62,716 nt of DNA, taken from assembly GCA_046080125.1 (NCBI GenBank), contig JBJTTJ010000026.1:1-62716 (forward strand), written 5' to 3'. The stretch comes from Cuspidothrix sp046080125. Lineage in GTDB: Bacteria > Cyanobacteriota > Cyanobacteriia > Cyanobacteriales > Nostocaceae. Below, one piece after another: positions 35,469 to 44,649 of the stretch. Position 1 is the first letter of the stretch; each line of letters opens with the position of its first letter. A program made the translations under genes and the position numbers. The notes beneath the pieces are model-generated. The model was not told the DNA's origin. It ran no database searches and worked only from the letters and a program-made list of their open reading frames with translations.

Positions 35469-35825
35469 ATGGCTTGGACTAAAGTTTTAGAGGCTGATGC
35501 ACTGACACTCGGTGCGCGAGAAGTAGTTAAAGTAGGCGATCGCAAAATCCTACTCTTAAACCACGAAAATCAGCTTTACGCTGTAGATAATACCTGCCCC
35601 CACTTAAAAATGCCCTTGACAAAAGGCAAGATTGAAGATGGCGCTATTGTTTGTTCTTTTCACCGCAGTGCTTTCGACTTGAAAAATGGCCAAGTCAAAA
35701 CCTGGTGCCCATTTCCACCAGTGGTTGGTAAATTATTATCAATGGTTTCCCCAGAAAAAACCCTGCCTGTCTATCCCCTGCGTGTGGCAGAAGGCAGTAT
35801 TTTCATTGATGTTCCATCAGCATAA
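35469..35825 (+). CDS. Rieske [2Fe-2S] ferredoxin-like protein (NirD type)
   Basis: 118 residues, one Rieske domain. The cluster ligands are Cys43 and His45 in CPHL, and Cys62 and His65 in CSFH, giving the CxH-x16-CxxH spacing. There is no membrane segment and no catalytic domain. It is therefore a soluble electron carrier or the small subunit or ferredoxin of an oxygenase or nitrite reductase-like enzyme. AGGAGAATATC before the ATG is a good ribosome-binding site. No oxygenase adjoins it. Confidence 0.88.
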   Translation: MAWTKVLEADALTLGAREVVKVGDRKILLLNHENQLYAVDNTCPHLKMPLTKGKIEDGAIVCSFHRSAFDLKNGQVKTWCPFPPVVGKLLSMVSPEKTLPVYPLRVAEGSIFIDVPSA

Positions 35826-36044
35826 CTATAACTGGTAGATCGAAATATCCTTGGTTACAAACTAATCAAGGTTTCATCTCACCAGTCACTTGTGCTAAAT
35901 AAAGCTAAGAAATGTTAACTAAACTTCACTAAACATCTTTCCCATGCATTTTCAAGCCATAATAGAAGCATAGGGAAATGGAGTAAAGAAAAGATACTCC
36001 CTCTGTAAAATCACTAGTTGCCAGCTAGTAAGTAGAGGTGGAAT

Positions 36045-36161
36045 ATGACCAGCCAAGATTTTATTATTCACCACGGTTATACCTATATAGCCGTTAAACT
36101 CGGTATCTTGATGTTAGCTTTATTGCTGTGGTTTATCTGCACGGCCACCCCGGTAATTTAA
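36045..36161 (+). CDS. Predicted 38-residue single-pass membrane microprotein
   Basis: ATG preceded by AGAGGTGG at ideal distance. The peptide is MTSQDFIIHHGYTYIAVKLG followed by one hydrophobic helix ILMLALLLWFICTATPV and an immediate stop. Size and shape match small subunits of photosynthetic or respiratory membrane complexes, but I do not recognise this one. It ends 9 bp before the end of the converging corA gene. Confidence 0.5.
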   Translation: MTSQDFIIHHGYTYIAVKLGILMLALLLWFICTATPVI

Positions 36162-36170
36162 CAACAGGTT

Positions 36171-37322
36171 CTAGCGGTGGGAATCTCTGGGCAGATTTGC
36201 GGAATTATTCAGCCAACCCCGCCGCCAAAATGAATATAGCAATACGAAAGCAAGGACTAGCATTAATGATAAACAAAGGGGGTAGCCCCAATACCAATTT
36301 AATTCCGGCATATTGTAGGGTGATTTTTCAGAATTAAAATTCATCCCGTATACCCCTGCAATGAACGTCAAAGGAATAAAAATTGAAGAAACCACCGTCA
36401 GCAACTTCATAATTTCATTCATTTTATTACTAACTGCCGATAAGTAAACATCCATTAATCCCGCCACTAATTCTCGGTAAGTTTCCAATATATCTATTAA
36501 TTGCACCGTATGATCATAACAATCTCTGAGATAAATTCTCACATCAGGACTAATTAATTCACTGCCATCTCGAATTAAAGAATTAATCGCGTCTCTTTGC
36601 GGCCAAATTCCCCGTCGTAGTTGTAATAATTCTCGGCGGATCTGGTATATTTTTTGTAATGTTTTCTGACTAGGATTAATGATGACTTCCTCTTCTAAAT
36701 CATCAATTCTTTCTCCATAAAGTTCCAAAACTGGAAAGAAACCATCAATAATTGCATCTAACAACGCATAGGCTAAATAATCACTGCCTTGGCGGCGAAT
36801 AATACCTTTGGATTTATCAATTCGGGATCTCACCCCATCAAAACAGTCATGTTCGGGTTCTTCTTGTATGGTTAACACATAATATTTACCCAATACCAAA
36901 CTTACCTGTTCGCTGTAAAAACTGCTATGATTATGATTGGGAACAACCATCTGGGCAATAATTACTAATTGATCCTCATAATCTTCTATTTTCGGACGCT
37001 CTACCATATTAACAATATCCTCCACAATGAGAGGATGTAAATCAAAAGATTGGCCTAAACGCTGTAAAATATCCTTATTTCCTAAACCTTGCACATCCAC
37101 CCAGGAAACAGAATTTGTATCCAAATAGTTAATACATTCTTCCGGGTAACTGATTTGTTTATAAATTAGGTCACTTTGATTATAGTCAATCAGAAAAATA
37201 CTAGGTGGTTCGCTATTTTCATCAACAATAATAGTCCCAGGCATAGTTCCGGGTTCATGGAAAAGCCGCCTAACCTGTGATTTATTCATCAGTTTATTAG
37301 CTTTGCGATTTTTCTTCACCAT
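36171..37322 (-). CDS. corA: CorA-family magnesium/cobalt transporter
   Basis: 383 residues. A long N-terminal cytoplasmic domain (for example SWVDVQGLGNKDILQRLGQ, later LRRGIWPQRDAINSLIRD) precedes two C-terminal membrane helices. The signature GMN motif (FIAGVYGMNF) ends the first of them. A pentameric Mg2+ channel is expected in the cytoplasmic membrane. Length is normal. A small Lys/Arg-rich N-terminus (MVKKNRKANKLMNKSQ) offers a second start at the inner Met. It is divergent from the following SDR gene. Confidence 0.92.
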   Translation of the reverse strand: MVKKNRKANKLMNKSQVRRLFHEPGTMPGTIIVDENSEPPSIFLIDYNQSDLIYKQISYPEECINYLDTNSVSWVDVQGLGNKDILQRLGQSFDLHPLIVEDIVNMVERPKIEDYEDQLVIIAQMVVPNHNHSSFYSEQVSLVLGKYYVLTIQEEPEHDCFDGVRSRIDKSKGIIRRQGSDYLAYALLDAIIDGFFPVLELYGERIDDLEEEVIINPSQKTLQKIYQIRRELLQLRRGIWPQRDAINSLIRDGSELISPDVRIYLRDCYDHTVQLIDILETYRELVAGLMDVYLSAVSNKMNEIMKLLTVVSSIFIPLTFIAGVYGMNFNSEKSPYNMPELNWYWGYPLCLSLMLVLAFVLLYSFWRRGWLNNSANLPRDSHR

Positions 37323-37450
37323 AAAATTTTCACCGATAGTTATGAAGGATTGGGATTTAAACAGATATAATATTAACTTAATTCCTGAACATAAAGATCA
37401 AACCAAAATTGTTATAGACTAAATATATTCAACGCCAAAGATATCTATCT

Positions 37451-38269
37451 ATGAATAGCAGTGAAAACTCTTCTCAAAATCTCATTTTAGTGGTTGGTCC
37501 TACAGGTGGGGTTGGACAACTTGTAGTTAGTCAACTATTAGCTAAAGGCTTACCAGTTCGCATTCTTACCCGTAACAGCCAAAAAGCTGCACAAATGTTT
37601 AATAACAAAGTAGAAATAGTTGTCGGTGATATCTGCCAACCCAGCACATTAACAACCGCTATGACAAATATTACCTCAATTATATGTTGCACAGGAACAA
37701 GTGCCTTTCCTACTAGCAAATGGGAATTTGATCAACCCCCTAATATTTTTGAATTAGCAATAACTTTATTTAATTCCCAATTTCTCGAAAATAAAGCTAA
37801 AAATACCCCGACAAAAGTTGATTATCAAGGTGTAGTTAACCTACTTACAGCCGCACCCCAAAATTTAAACCGCTTCGTATTAGTATCCTCTTGTGGTATT
37901 ATTCGCAAACATCAATTCCCCTTTAAAATTCTCAATCTTTTTGGCGTACTCGATGCTAAAGAAAAGGGAGAACAAGCAATTATTAATTCTGGCATTCCCT
38001 ATACTATCATTCGCCCCGGACGTTTAATTGATGGACCTTATACATCCTCTGATCTTAACACCTTAATCCAAGCTACAACCCAAGGTAAATTAAATGTCGT
38101 CTTATCCACAGGTGATACAATTGGAGGTGAGTCTAGTCGTATTGATGTGGCCGCAGCTTGTGTCGAAAGTTTATTTTATCAAACTTCTGTTAACAAAGTT
38201 TTTGAAATCGTTAATCAAGGAGATAGACCACCTATCATTGATTGGCAAAGTCTGTTTTCACAACTCTAA
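37451..38269 (+). CDS. NAD(P)-binding protein of the atypical SDR/NmrA type
   Basis: 272 residues. The dinucleotide motif VVGPTGGVGQLVVSQLLAKG is near the N-terminus (GxxGGVG type). Then LTRNSQKAAQMF, VVGDICQPSTL, a YQGVVNLLTAA segment, and IRPGRLIDGPYT follow. These are atypical short-chain dehydrogenases, often chlorophyll- or quinone-related or chaperone-like in cyanobacteria and chloroplasts (Ycf39/Tic62 relatives). The usual YxxxK pair is not evident, so catalysis is doubtful. It stands upstream of mutS with a 172-bp gap. Confidence 0.75.
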   Translation: MNSSENSSQNLILVVGPTGGVGQLVVSQLLAKGLPVRILTRNSQKAAQMFNNKVEIVVGDICQPSTLTTAMTNITSIICCTGTSAFPTSKWEFDQPPNIFELAITLFNSQFLENKAKNTPTKVDYQGVVNLLTAAPQNLNRFVLVSSCGIIRKHQFPFKILNLFGVLDAKEKGEQAIINSGIPYTIIRPGRLIDGPYTSSDLNTLIQATTQGKLNVVLSTGDTIGGESSRIDVAAACVESLFYQTSVNKVFEIVNQGDRPPIIDWQSLFSQL

Positions 38270-38441
38270 AATTATAGGGAAAATATAAATAGGAAGAAAA
38301 GTCCAACTTTTGTTAGCATTAGTGAGCTTTTTAGGATCGTCTGCGCGTGAGAAAAAAATTAAAAAACCCTAAACAACCATCCCAACCCCTCCAAACCCAC
38401 GCTAAGATTAAAAACAGTGCCAAAAATCCCAGCATCTATAG

Positions 38442-41030
38442 ATGACCACACCAGAACCCCAGCAACCAAACCCACCCCTCAGCGATACAAAACTGGTAGA
38501 AGACCGTAGCAAGCTGAGTAAAATGTATCAGCACTATGTGGATATGAAGGATAAATATCCTCATGCGTTGCTGCTTTATCGTGTTGGTGATTTCTTTGAA
38601 ACCTTCTTTCAAGACGCTGTAACCGTCTCCAGAGAATTAGAATTAGTCCTCACCAGTAAACACGGAGGTGATGTCGGTCGGGTAGCTATGACAGGTGTAC
38701 CCCATCACGCCTGGGAACGCTACACAACGATGCTGGTCGAAAAAGGTTATGCTGTAGTTATTTGTGACCAAGTTGAAGATTCTGCGGATGCTATTGGTTT
38801 AGTGAAGCGGGAAGTAACTCGCATTCTCACCCCTGGAACTTTATTAGAAGAAGGAATGCTGAAAGCCAGTCGCAATAATTACATAGCGGCTGTGGTAATT
38901 GCGGTAAATCATTGGGGATTAGCCTATTCAGATATATCAACTGGTGAATTTCTCACAACTCAAGGCAGTGATTTAGAACACCTTACCCAAGAGTTAATGA
39001 GGTTACAACCTTCAGAAGTGCTTTTCCCCACTAATGCGCCGGATTTAGGTGCTTTATTACGTCCTGGGGAAACGTCTCCTTCTCTTCCTCAGTGTTTACC
39101 GCCCACATTTTGTTATAGTTTGCGATCGCAAGTTCCCTTTTCCCAAGCCGAAGCTAGAAGTAAAATATTAGAGAAATTCAAATTGCGATCGCTTGAAGGT
39201 ATCGGTTGTGAACATCTCCCCCTGGCAGTCCGCGCTGCCGGTGGACTTTTGGAATATATCGAAGATACCCAAAAACAAAACCCTGTATCTCTGCAATTAT
39301 TACGCACTTATACCTTGAGCGATTATCTGATCGTAGACCATCAAACCCGTCGCAATCTAGAAATTACCCAAACCGTGCGGGATGGAACTTTTCACGGTTC
39401 TTTATTATGGGCTTTAAATCGCACTAGCACCGCTATGGGTAGTCGGGCATTAAGAAGATGGTTGTTACAACCGCTACTTGATATTAAAGGCATTAAAGCT
39501 AGACAAGATAGTATAGCAGAGTTAGTTAATAACACACCTCTAAGGCAAGAACTACGAGCATTATTAAGGAAAATCTACGATTTAGAACGGTTAGCAGGTC
39601 GCACCGCTTCAGGTAGGGCAAATGCACGGGATTTAGTCGCCCTAGCTGATTCTATCTCTCTTTTACCTCAATTAGCTAACATAGTAGCAGAAGGGCGATC
39701 GCCTTTTTTAAAAGCTTTGCAAAGAATCCCCTCTGTACTGGAAGAATTAGCGAAAAAAATACATTTACATATAGTAGAATCACCACCAAACCACTTAAAA
39801 GAAGGTGGGTTAATTCGTCCTGGTATAAATACTCTATTGGATGAAAGAAAAGCAACAGTAGAAGCAGATCAACAATGGATTGCAACCTTAGAAGTTGATG
39901 AAAGATCGAGAACGGGTATTCCTAATTTAAAGGTCGGGTTTAATAAGACTTTTGGGTATTATATCAGTATTTCTCGTTCTAAATCTGACCTAGTTCCTGA
40001 GAATTATATCCGTAAGCAAACGCTAACGAATGAGGAACGTTACATTACTCCTGAGTTAAAAGAACGAGAAGCGCGGATATTAACGGCGCGAGATGACTTA
40101 AATCAGTTAGAATATGAGATATTTGCCGCTTTACGGGATGAGGTAGCTGAAAACGCGGATACTATTCGTAGTATTTCCCGTGCAGTGGCTGCTGCTGATG
40201 TATTATGTGGATTAGCTGAGTTGGCGGTACATCAAGGTTATTGTCGCCCGGAAATGCTGGCAGACCGGGAGATTAATGTGATTGATGGTCGTCATCCCGT
40301 GGTGGAACAGTCTTTACCTGCGGGTTTTTTTGTTCCTAACTCGACTTGGTTAGGAGGAACGAACCGCACAGACCTAGAAGAAGAGGGGAAGAGGAGAGAA
40401 AAGGATACTTCTTACCCTGATTTGGTAATTTTGACAGGTCCCAATGCTAGTGGTAAAAGTTGTTATTTACGGCAGACGGGTTTAATTCAGTTAATGGCGC
40501 AAATCGGCAGTTTTGTACCTGCTAGTTCGGCACGTTTGGGAATTTGCGATCGCATTTTTACCCGTGTTGGTGCTGTTGATGATTTAGCCACTGGTCAATC
40601 TACATTTATGGTAGAAATGAATGAAACTGCTAATATTCTCAATCATGCAACTGCTAATTCTTTGGTTTTATTAGATGAAATTGGTCGCGGAACAGCAACT
40701 TTTGATGGTTTATCTATTGCTTGGGCTGTGGCAGAATATCTAGCAGTGGAAATTAAAGCTAGAACTATTTTTGCTACCCATTATCATGAGTTAAATGAAT
40801 TGGCCAGTATTGTCCCAAATGTCGCTAATTATCAAGTTACAGTCAAAGAGTTACCTGATCAAATTATCTTTTTACATCAAGTTCAACCCGGTGGCGCTGA
40901 TAAATCCTATGGAATAGAAGCAGGAAGGTTAGCAGGTTTACCTGGGGTGGTAATCAAGCGTGCAAAACAAGTGATGGGACAAATTGAAAAACACAGTAAA
41001 ATAGCAATGGGGTTACAGAATCTAGAATAA
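38442..41030 (+). CDS. mutS: DNA mismatch repair protein MutS
   Basis: 862 residues; binds mispaired bases and starts repair. The mismatch-binding domain (about residues 25-140) has the family motif context DFFETFFQDAVTVSRELE; the usual Phe-x-Glu shows as the FFETF stretch. Core and clamp domains follow. The ATPase has Walker A GPNASGKSC (from Gly666), LLDEIGRGTATFDG (Walker B and signature), and FATHYHEL. The C-terminus is short, without a clear beta-clamp tail. Length and domain order are normal for MutS1. Confidence 0.95.
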   Translation: MTTPEPQQPNPPLSDTKLVEDRSKLSKMYQHYVDMKDKYPHALLLYRVGDFFETFFQDAVTVSRELELVLTSKHGGDVGRVAMTGVPHHAWERYTTMLVEKGYAVVICDQVEDSADAIGLVKREVTRILTPGTLLEEGMLKASRNNYIAAVVIAVNHWGLAYSDISTGEFLTTQGSDLEHLTQELMRLQPSEVLFPTNAPDLGALLRPGETSPSLPQCLPPTFCYSLRSQVPFSQAEARSKILEKFKLRSLEGIGCEHLPLAVRAAGGLLEYIEDTQKQNPVSLQLLRTYTLSDYLIVDHQTRRNLEITQTVRDGTFHGSLLWALNRTSTAMGSRALRRWLLQPLLDIKGIKARQDSIAELVNNTPLRQELRALLRKIYDLERLAGRTASGRANARDLVALADSISLLPQLANIVAEGRSPFLKALQRIPSVLEELAKKIHLHIVESPPNHLKEGGLIRPGINTLLDERKATVEADQQWIATLEVDERSRTGIPNLKVGFNKTFGYYISISRSKSDLVPENYIRKQTLTNEERYITPELKEREARILTARDDLNQLEYEIFAALRDEVAENADTIRSISRAVAAADVLCGLAELAVHQGYCRPEMLADREINVIDGRHPVVEQSLPAGFFVPNSTWLGGTNRTDLEEEGKRREKDTSYPDLVILTGPNASGKSCYLRQTGLIQLMAQIGSFVPASSARLGICDRIFTRVGAVDDLATGQSTFMVEMNETANILNHATANSLVLLDEIGRGTATFDGLSIAWAVAEYLAVEIKARTIFATHYHELNELASIVPNVANYQVTVKELPDQIIFLHQVQPGGADKSYGIEAGRLAGLPGVVIKRAKQVMGQIEKHSKIAMGLQNLE

Positions 41031-41105
41031 TTAGATCACAAGATAGGAGGTAAAACCCCCTTGCTACCTAGATTTTGGTTGTCCTATACAATCTGCTGTA
41101 TTGCT

Positions 41106-41597
41106 CTAGGACTTGCTCTTACATTTACTAGGAATTTTTAATACCTGACCCACATCTAATTGATTTTCTCTCTTCTGTAATTCCGGGTTAACTGCAACGA
41201 TTGATTTCCAATCACTAGATTTACTGCAAAATTTAGCCGCAATACCACTCAGCGTATCTCCAGACTGTACTGTATAAGTAGCTGCGGAAGGAGTTGGTTG
41301 AGGGAGAACAGTGGTAATTACCTCTGAATTTGAGGTAGAACTGGCCGATACGGCAGAACCGGATACATTTGTGGTATATATAAATGCTTGTAGTGTAAAA
41401 AAACTACCTGCTGCACCAACAATTAAACCGACCATTAACATCGAGATACCAATTCCTGTTGTCCAAGATTTGGGGGGTCGGTGTAGTTCTTCTGCGGAGT
41501 GAATCAAGTAAATATCCGTCTCACAATTAGGACAAGTATTGGTTTGAATTCCTTGATAACCACAAACAGGACAGTCAATTCTAGTTTTGGTGTTCAT
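41106..41597 (-). CDS. Zinc-ribbon, membrane-anchored LysM protein
   Basis: 163 residues. The N-terminal zinc ribbon has CPVCGYQG and CPNCETD. One membrane helix (TGIGISMLMVGLIVGAAGSF) lies at about 44-75, followed by a Ser/Thr/Pro linker. A C-terminal LysM domain (YTVQSGDTLSGIAAKFC, ending LDVGQVLKIP) binds glycan chains such as peptidoglycan. The ribbon would lie in the cytoplasm and LysM in the periplasm. It converges with mutS. The function is not defined, possibly envelope-linked sensing. Confidence 0.8.
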   Translation of the reverse strand: MNTKTRIDCPVCGYQGIQTNTCPNCETDIYLIHSAEELHRPPKSWTTGIGISMLMVGLIVGAAGSFFTLQAFIYTTNVSGSAVSASSTSNSEVITTVLPQPTPSAATYTVQSGDTLSGIAAKFCSKSSDWKSIVAVNPELQKRENQLDVGQVLKIPSKCKSKS

Positions 41598-42641
41598 CGT
41601 GTAGGTTCGCTGATAATACTATTACTGGGTAGTTATTGGTTGAACTAATTTTGTAAGCCTGAAACTCCTTATGCCTCTGGGTTTTAGATTTATTCAGTCA
41701 GATCTACTTATCTTGATGATTAATTTAGTATATTAACTTTTACAAAATTTTATCACAATCTTTATTGTATAATCACTGATACAATTCTCATATTTTAATT
41801 TTAGCTAATTTTAAGCATCTCTACACAAAAAGTAACATTGTCACCAAATTATGTACCAAGACTATGATTGGTTAAAGGCGTGTTTTATGGGTGCAGTCAA
41901 CGCTTGATAGTCTACTCATTTAAGAAGCAGGGGAACATAATAATCAGTATGCACTCGGGTGAGATACATCGCCAGCATTACATCTGTTCTAATAGGGAGA
42001 TAAATTAAGACTGATTGTAACGTTTAACTGTTAAAATCAGAGGATTTCCAGTTTCTTTGATCTCACATCTAACGTACATCGTGTTTGGGTAAAATCGCAA
42101 AGTTCGACTTTAAAAGGTGACACTCGTTACACTAATACAACCTGGTTTGAATTTTGAATATGTCTAAGACAATTTTTAAAAAGTATTATAGCAATTACCG
42201 CTTAAATGAGGTACAAACAGTGATAATAAAACGCAGATAAACACAGATAAACGCAGATGATTTTGTACTTCACGCTTACCGGGAAATGCTAATCAATGGA
42301 ATCGAACAATTAGGACATTTTGAATATATCTAAAAAATAGCCCCGAAAAAGAAGATTTGGGGGTTGACGTTTGACTTGGAGTATGTTACAATAGACTCGA
42401 TAAGGAAGAACTATCGTAAAATAATTTGTTCATTTATATTAGAATAACTTTTCAAACATCCTCTAAAGCCATGATTAAATACATAGTTAATCACTAATGG
42501 TTATGATTATATTTTTAGATACTTTTAAAGTCAAAGTATCATCATGATTAGTTTTAAACTATGAGAGATCAATAAATTTTGTAATCCTTGAGATTTAAGA
42601 ATTTTTGTTGTATTCGGGTAATATTAAATCAGGAGTGCTAG
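41598..42641. other. Gene-poor intergenic region, about 1 kb
   Basis: I see no convincing gene. It holds a MITE-like element at 42206-42271, a lone repeat end AACTTTTCAAACATCCTCTA at 42446-42465, and a short frame (MYQDYDWLKACFMGAVNA) at about 41850 without supporting signals. It is AT-rich and probably decayed sequence plus the promoter of the PsiE-like gene. Confidence 0.45.
42206..42271. repeat. MITE-like element, ATGAGGTACAA family
   Basis: Begins ATGAGGTACAA (42206-42216) and ends TTTTGTACTTCA, an imperfect inverted copy. The interior has three spaced CGCAGATAA/ACAGATAA units, related to sequence near 7314-7341. Two other elements with the same ends are at 51664-51731 and 59690-59803. 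Confidence 0.5.
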
Positions 42642-43091
42642 ATGAGAAAATTAATCAAAAGGTTGGTTTCACTGCTAAGTGATCATAATTTTATGCAGAT
42701 GATTGAATTCGTAGAAGTCATAGCTGCAAAAATACTATCTCTGTTGATGATAGTAGTGATATTCGCCACTATAATTGATTTAGGGAAATTTATTATCGCA
42801 GAAATTATTTATCCAGAGAAGGGTAGTTTTAGTCAAACACTATTTCAGACTTTTGGACTATTTTTGAACGTTTTAATTGCTTTAGAAATATTAGAAAATA
42901 TTACCGGCTACTTAAAGAAGCACGTTCTTCAGGTAGAATTAGTGATTGTAACTTCCTTAATTGCTATTGCCAGAAAGATTATTATTCTTGATTTAAAAGT
43001 TACCGAAGGAGTAGAAATTATTGGTTTAGGAATTGCCATTCTTGCCTTATCAATTAGTTATTTAATAATTCGGAGTGGTCATTCTAAATAA
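42642..43091 (+). CDS. PsiE-like phosphate-starvation-inducible membrane protein
   Basis: 149 residues with four hydrophobic helices (for example ILSLLMIVVIFATIIDLGKF and TLFQTFGLFLNVLIALEILE). The loops contain the PsiE-family pattern LEILENITGYLKKH followed by VELVIVTSLIAIARKI. PsiE proteins are small inner-membrane proteins induced on phosphate limitation in enterobacteria; their activity is unknown. The ATG follows a GGAGTGCTAG ribosome-binding site. The S4 gene follows 58 bp downstream and may be in the same transcript. Confidence 0.8.
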   Translation: MRKLIKRLVSLLSDHNFMQMIEFVEVIAAKILSLLMIVVIFATIIDLGKFIIAEIIYPEKGSFSQTLFQTFGLFLNVLIALEILENITGYLKKHVLQVELVIVTSLIAIARKIIILDLKVTEGVEIIGLGIAILALSISYLIIRSGHSK

Positions 43092-43149
43092 GGAGTATTA
43101 AATTCAGATTTAGTGTTACAATACCTTTTAACAAAATAAGTAAAAAACC

Positions 43150-43425
43150 ATGATTAAACTCGACCAGTTTTTAAAGTTTGTGGGTATTACCAGTACCGGA
43201 GGTCAAGCTAAATTGATGATTGTTGGTGGTGAAGTAAAAGTTAATGGTGTAGTGGAAACCAGAAGAGGACGAAAATTAGTAGAGGATGATGAGGTGACAG
43301 TGGCAGGCCAAAGTCTAAAAGTTGGGGAAGTAATCTCAGAGGATGTTTTAAAAGTAGATGATAGTGTATCGAATATTGATATATTGCCCAATTCTTATTC
43401 CCCCAGAATTGGGGATAATTCATGA
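43150..43425 (+). CDS. S4-domain RNA-binding protein
   Basis: 91 residues, an S4 domain of the YaaA/YbcJ type over residues 1-70 (IKLDQFLKFVGITSTGGQAK, VNGVVETRRGRKLVEDDEV). These small proteins bind structured RNA, probably ribosomal. About 20 additional residues form an unconserved C-terminal tail (DILPNSYSPRIGDNS). The tail is encoded in a stretch with CCCCCAGAATTGGGG, that is, a repeat-like sequence, so it may be a recent extension by repeat insertion. Confidence 0.85.
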   Translation: MIKLDQFLKFVGITSTGGQAKLMIVGGEVKVNGVVETRRGRKLVEDDEVTVAGQSLKVGEVISEDVLKVDDSVSNIDILPNSYSPRIGDNS

Positions 43426-43594
43426 ATTAGCCTTACAAGCATCGAATTATATTAATTCTTAAGTTTTGTTTAAAAAAAGTTAATTTTTTTAGATAATCTG
43501 TTAATATAAGACTATTGATTAAGTGGTTATCCACAAGTGAATCCTCTGCAAAAAGCCGCAACTGGACATTATTAACACATAAAATACATAGCTA

Positions 43595-44557
43595 ATGACT
43601 AATGTACTTTGGTTACAAGGTGGTGCTTGTTCGGGTAACACCATGTCATTTCTGAATGCGGAAGAACCGACAGCTTGTGACTTAATTGCTGATTTCGGTA
43701 TTAAAATACTGTGGCATCCTTCCTTGGGTTTAGAATTAGGCGATAACCTACAAAACCTATTATGGGAATGTGTTTCCGGGAAAACTCCTGTAGATATTTT
43801 AGTATTTGAAGGTAGCGTCGTTAACGCCCCCAATGGTACAGGAGAATGGAATAGATTCGCAGACCGTCCCATGAAAGATTGGTTAGATGATTTGGCCAAA
43901 GTTGCTAAATTTATAGTCGCGGTGGGAGACTGTGCGACGTGGGGGGGGATTCCCGCTATGTCACCCAACCCCAGCGACTCCAGGGGACTGCAATTTCTCA
44001 AAAGAGAAAAAGGCGGTTTTTTAGGTAAAGATTTTGTCAGTCAAGGTGGTTTACCTGTAATTAATATTCCCGGTTGTCCTGCACATCCTGACTGGATAAC
44101 ACAAATATTAGTAGCGATCGCCACGGGTCGAATTGATGATATAGTTCTCGATGAACTCCACCGTCCCCAAACCTTCTTTAATACCTACACCCAAACAGGT
44201 TGTACCCGCAACATTCACTTTGCATACAAAGCTACAACCGCCGAATTTGGACAACGCAAAGGTTGTCTATTTTATGACTTAGGTTGTCGTGGGCCTATGA
44301 CCCGTTCCTCCTGTAACCGCATCCTCTGGAACAGGGTATCATCAAAAACCCGCGCTGGAATGCCCTGTTTAGGTTGCACAGAACCCGAATTTCCCTTTTT
44401 CGACCTCAAACCGGGAACAGTTTTTAAAACCCAGACCGTCATGGGAGTTCCTAAGGAAATACCCCCCGGAGTCAACCACAAAGATTACGCAGTCCTCACC
44501 GTTGTTGCCAAAAATACAGCCCCCAAATGGGCAGAGGAAGACTTTTTTACCGTTTAG
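43595..44557 (+). CDS. hupS: Uptake [NiFe]-hydrogenase small subunit HupS
   Basis: 320 residues. The electron-transferring small subunit with Fe-S clusters of the membrane-associated uptake hydrogenase, which recovers H2 made by nitrogenase in heterocysts. It starts TNVLWLQGGACSGNTMSF without a Tat signal peptide, as in cyanobacteria. Cysteine motifs include GDCATWGGIP, NIPGCPAHPDW, TQTGCTRNIHF, CLFYDLGCRGP and MPCLGCTEPEFPF. The family's full complement is visible, so this subunit looks intact. hupL follows 92 bp downstream, but only its 5' part is present. Confidence 0.95.
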   Translation: MTNVLWLQGGACSGNTMSFLNAEEPTACDLIADFGIKILWHPSLGLELGDNLQNLLWECVSGKTPVDILVFEGSVVNAPNGTGEWNRFADRPMKDWLDDLAKVAKFIVAVGDCATWGGIPAMSPNPSDSRGLQFLKREKGGFLGKDFVSQGGLPVINIPGCPAHPDWITQILVAIATGRIDDIVLDELHRPQTFFNTYTQTGCTRNIHFAYKATTAEFGQRKGCLFYDLGCRGPMTRSSCNRILWNRVSSKTRAGMPCLGCTEPEFPFFDLKPGTVFKTQTVMGVPKEIPPGVNHKDYAVLTVVAKNTAPKWAEEDFFTV

Positions 44558-44637
44558 TCAGTGGTCAGTGGTCAGTGGTCAGTGGTCAGTAGTAAGAATC
44601 AAAAATTGACAACTAACAACCAACAACCAACAACTAA
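44557..44637. repeat. Heptanucleotide repeats between hupS and hupL
   Basis: Five tandem GTCAGTG-type units (44557-44591) begin at the last base of the hupS stop codon, and CAACTAA/CAACCAA units follow at about 44609-44637. The two sets belong to the same STRR family as the array at 12944, where TCAGTGG appears inverted as CCACTGA. Short repeats and a hairpin in this intergenic position are known from Nostoc hupSL and may affect subunit ratio. Confidence 0.75.
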
Positions 44638-44649
44638 TAAAGAACAAAT

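Noticed and set aside
43426..43594. NtcA-activated promoter upstream of hupS
   Set aside because: No GTA-N8-TAC box with a suitably spaced -10 sequence was found, so I do not annotate one.
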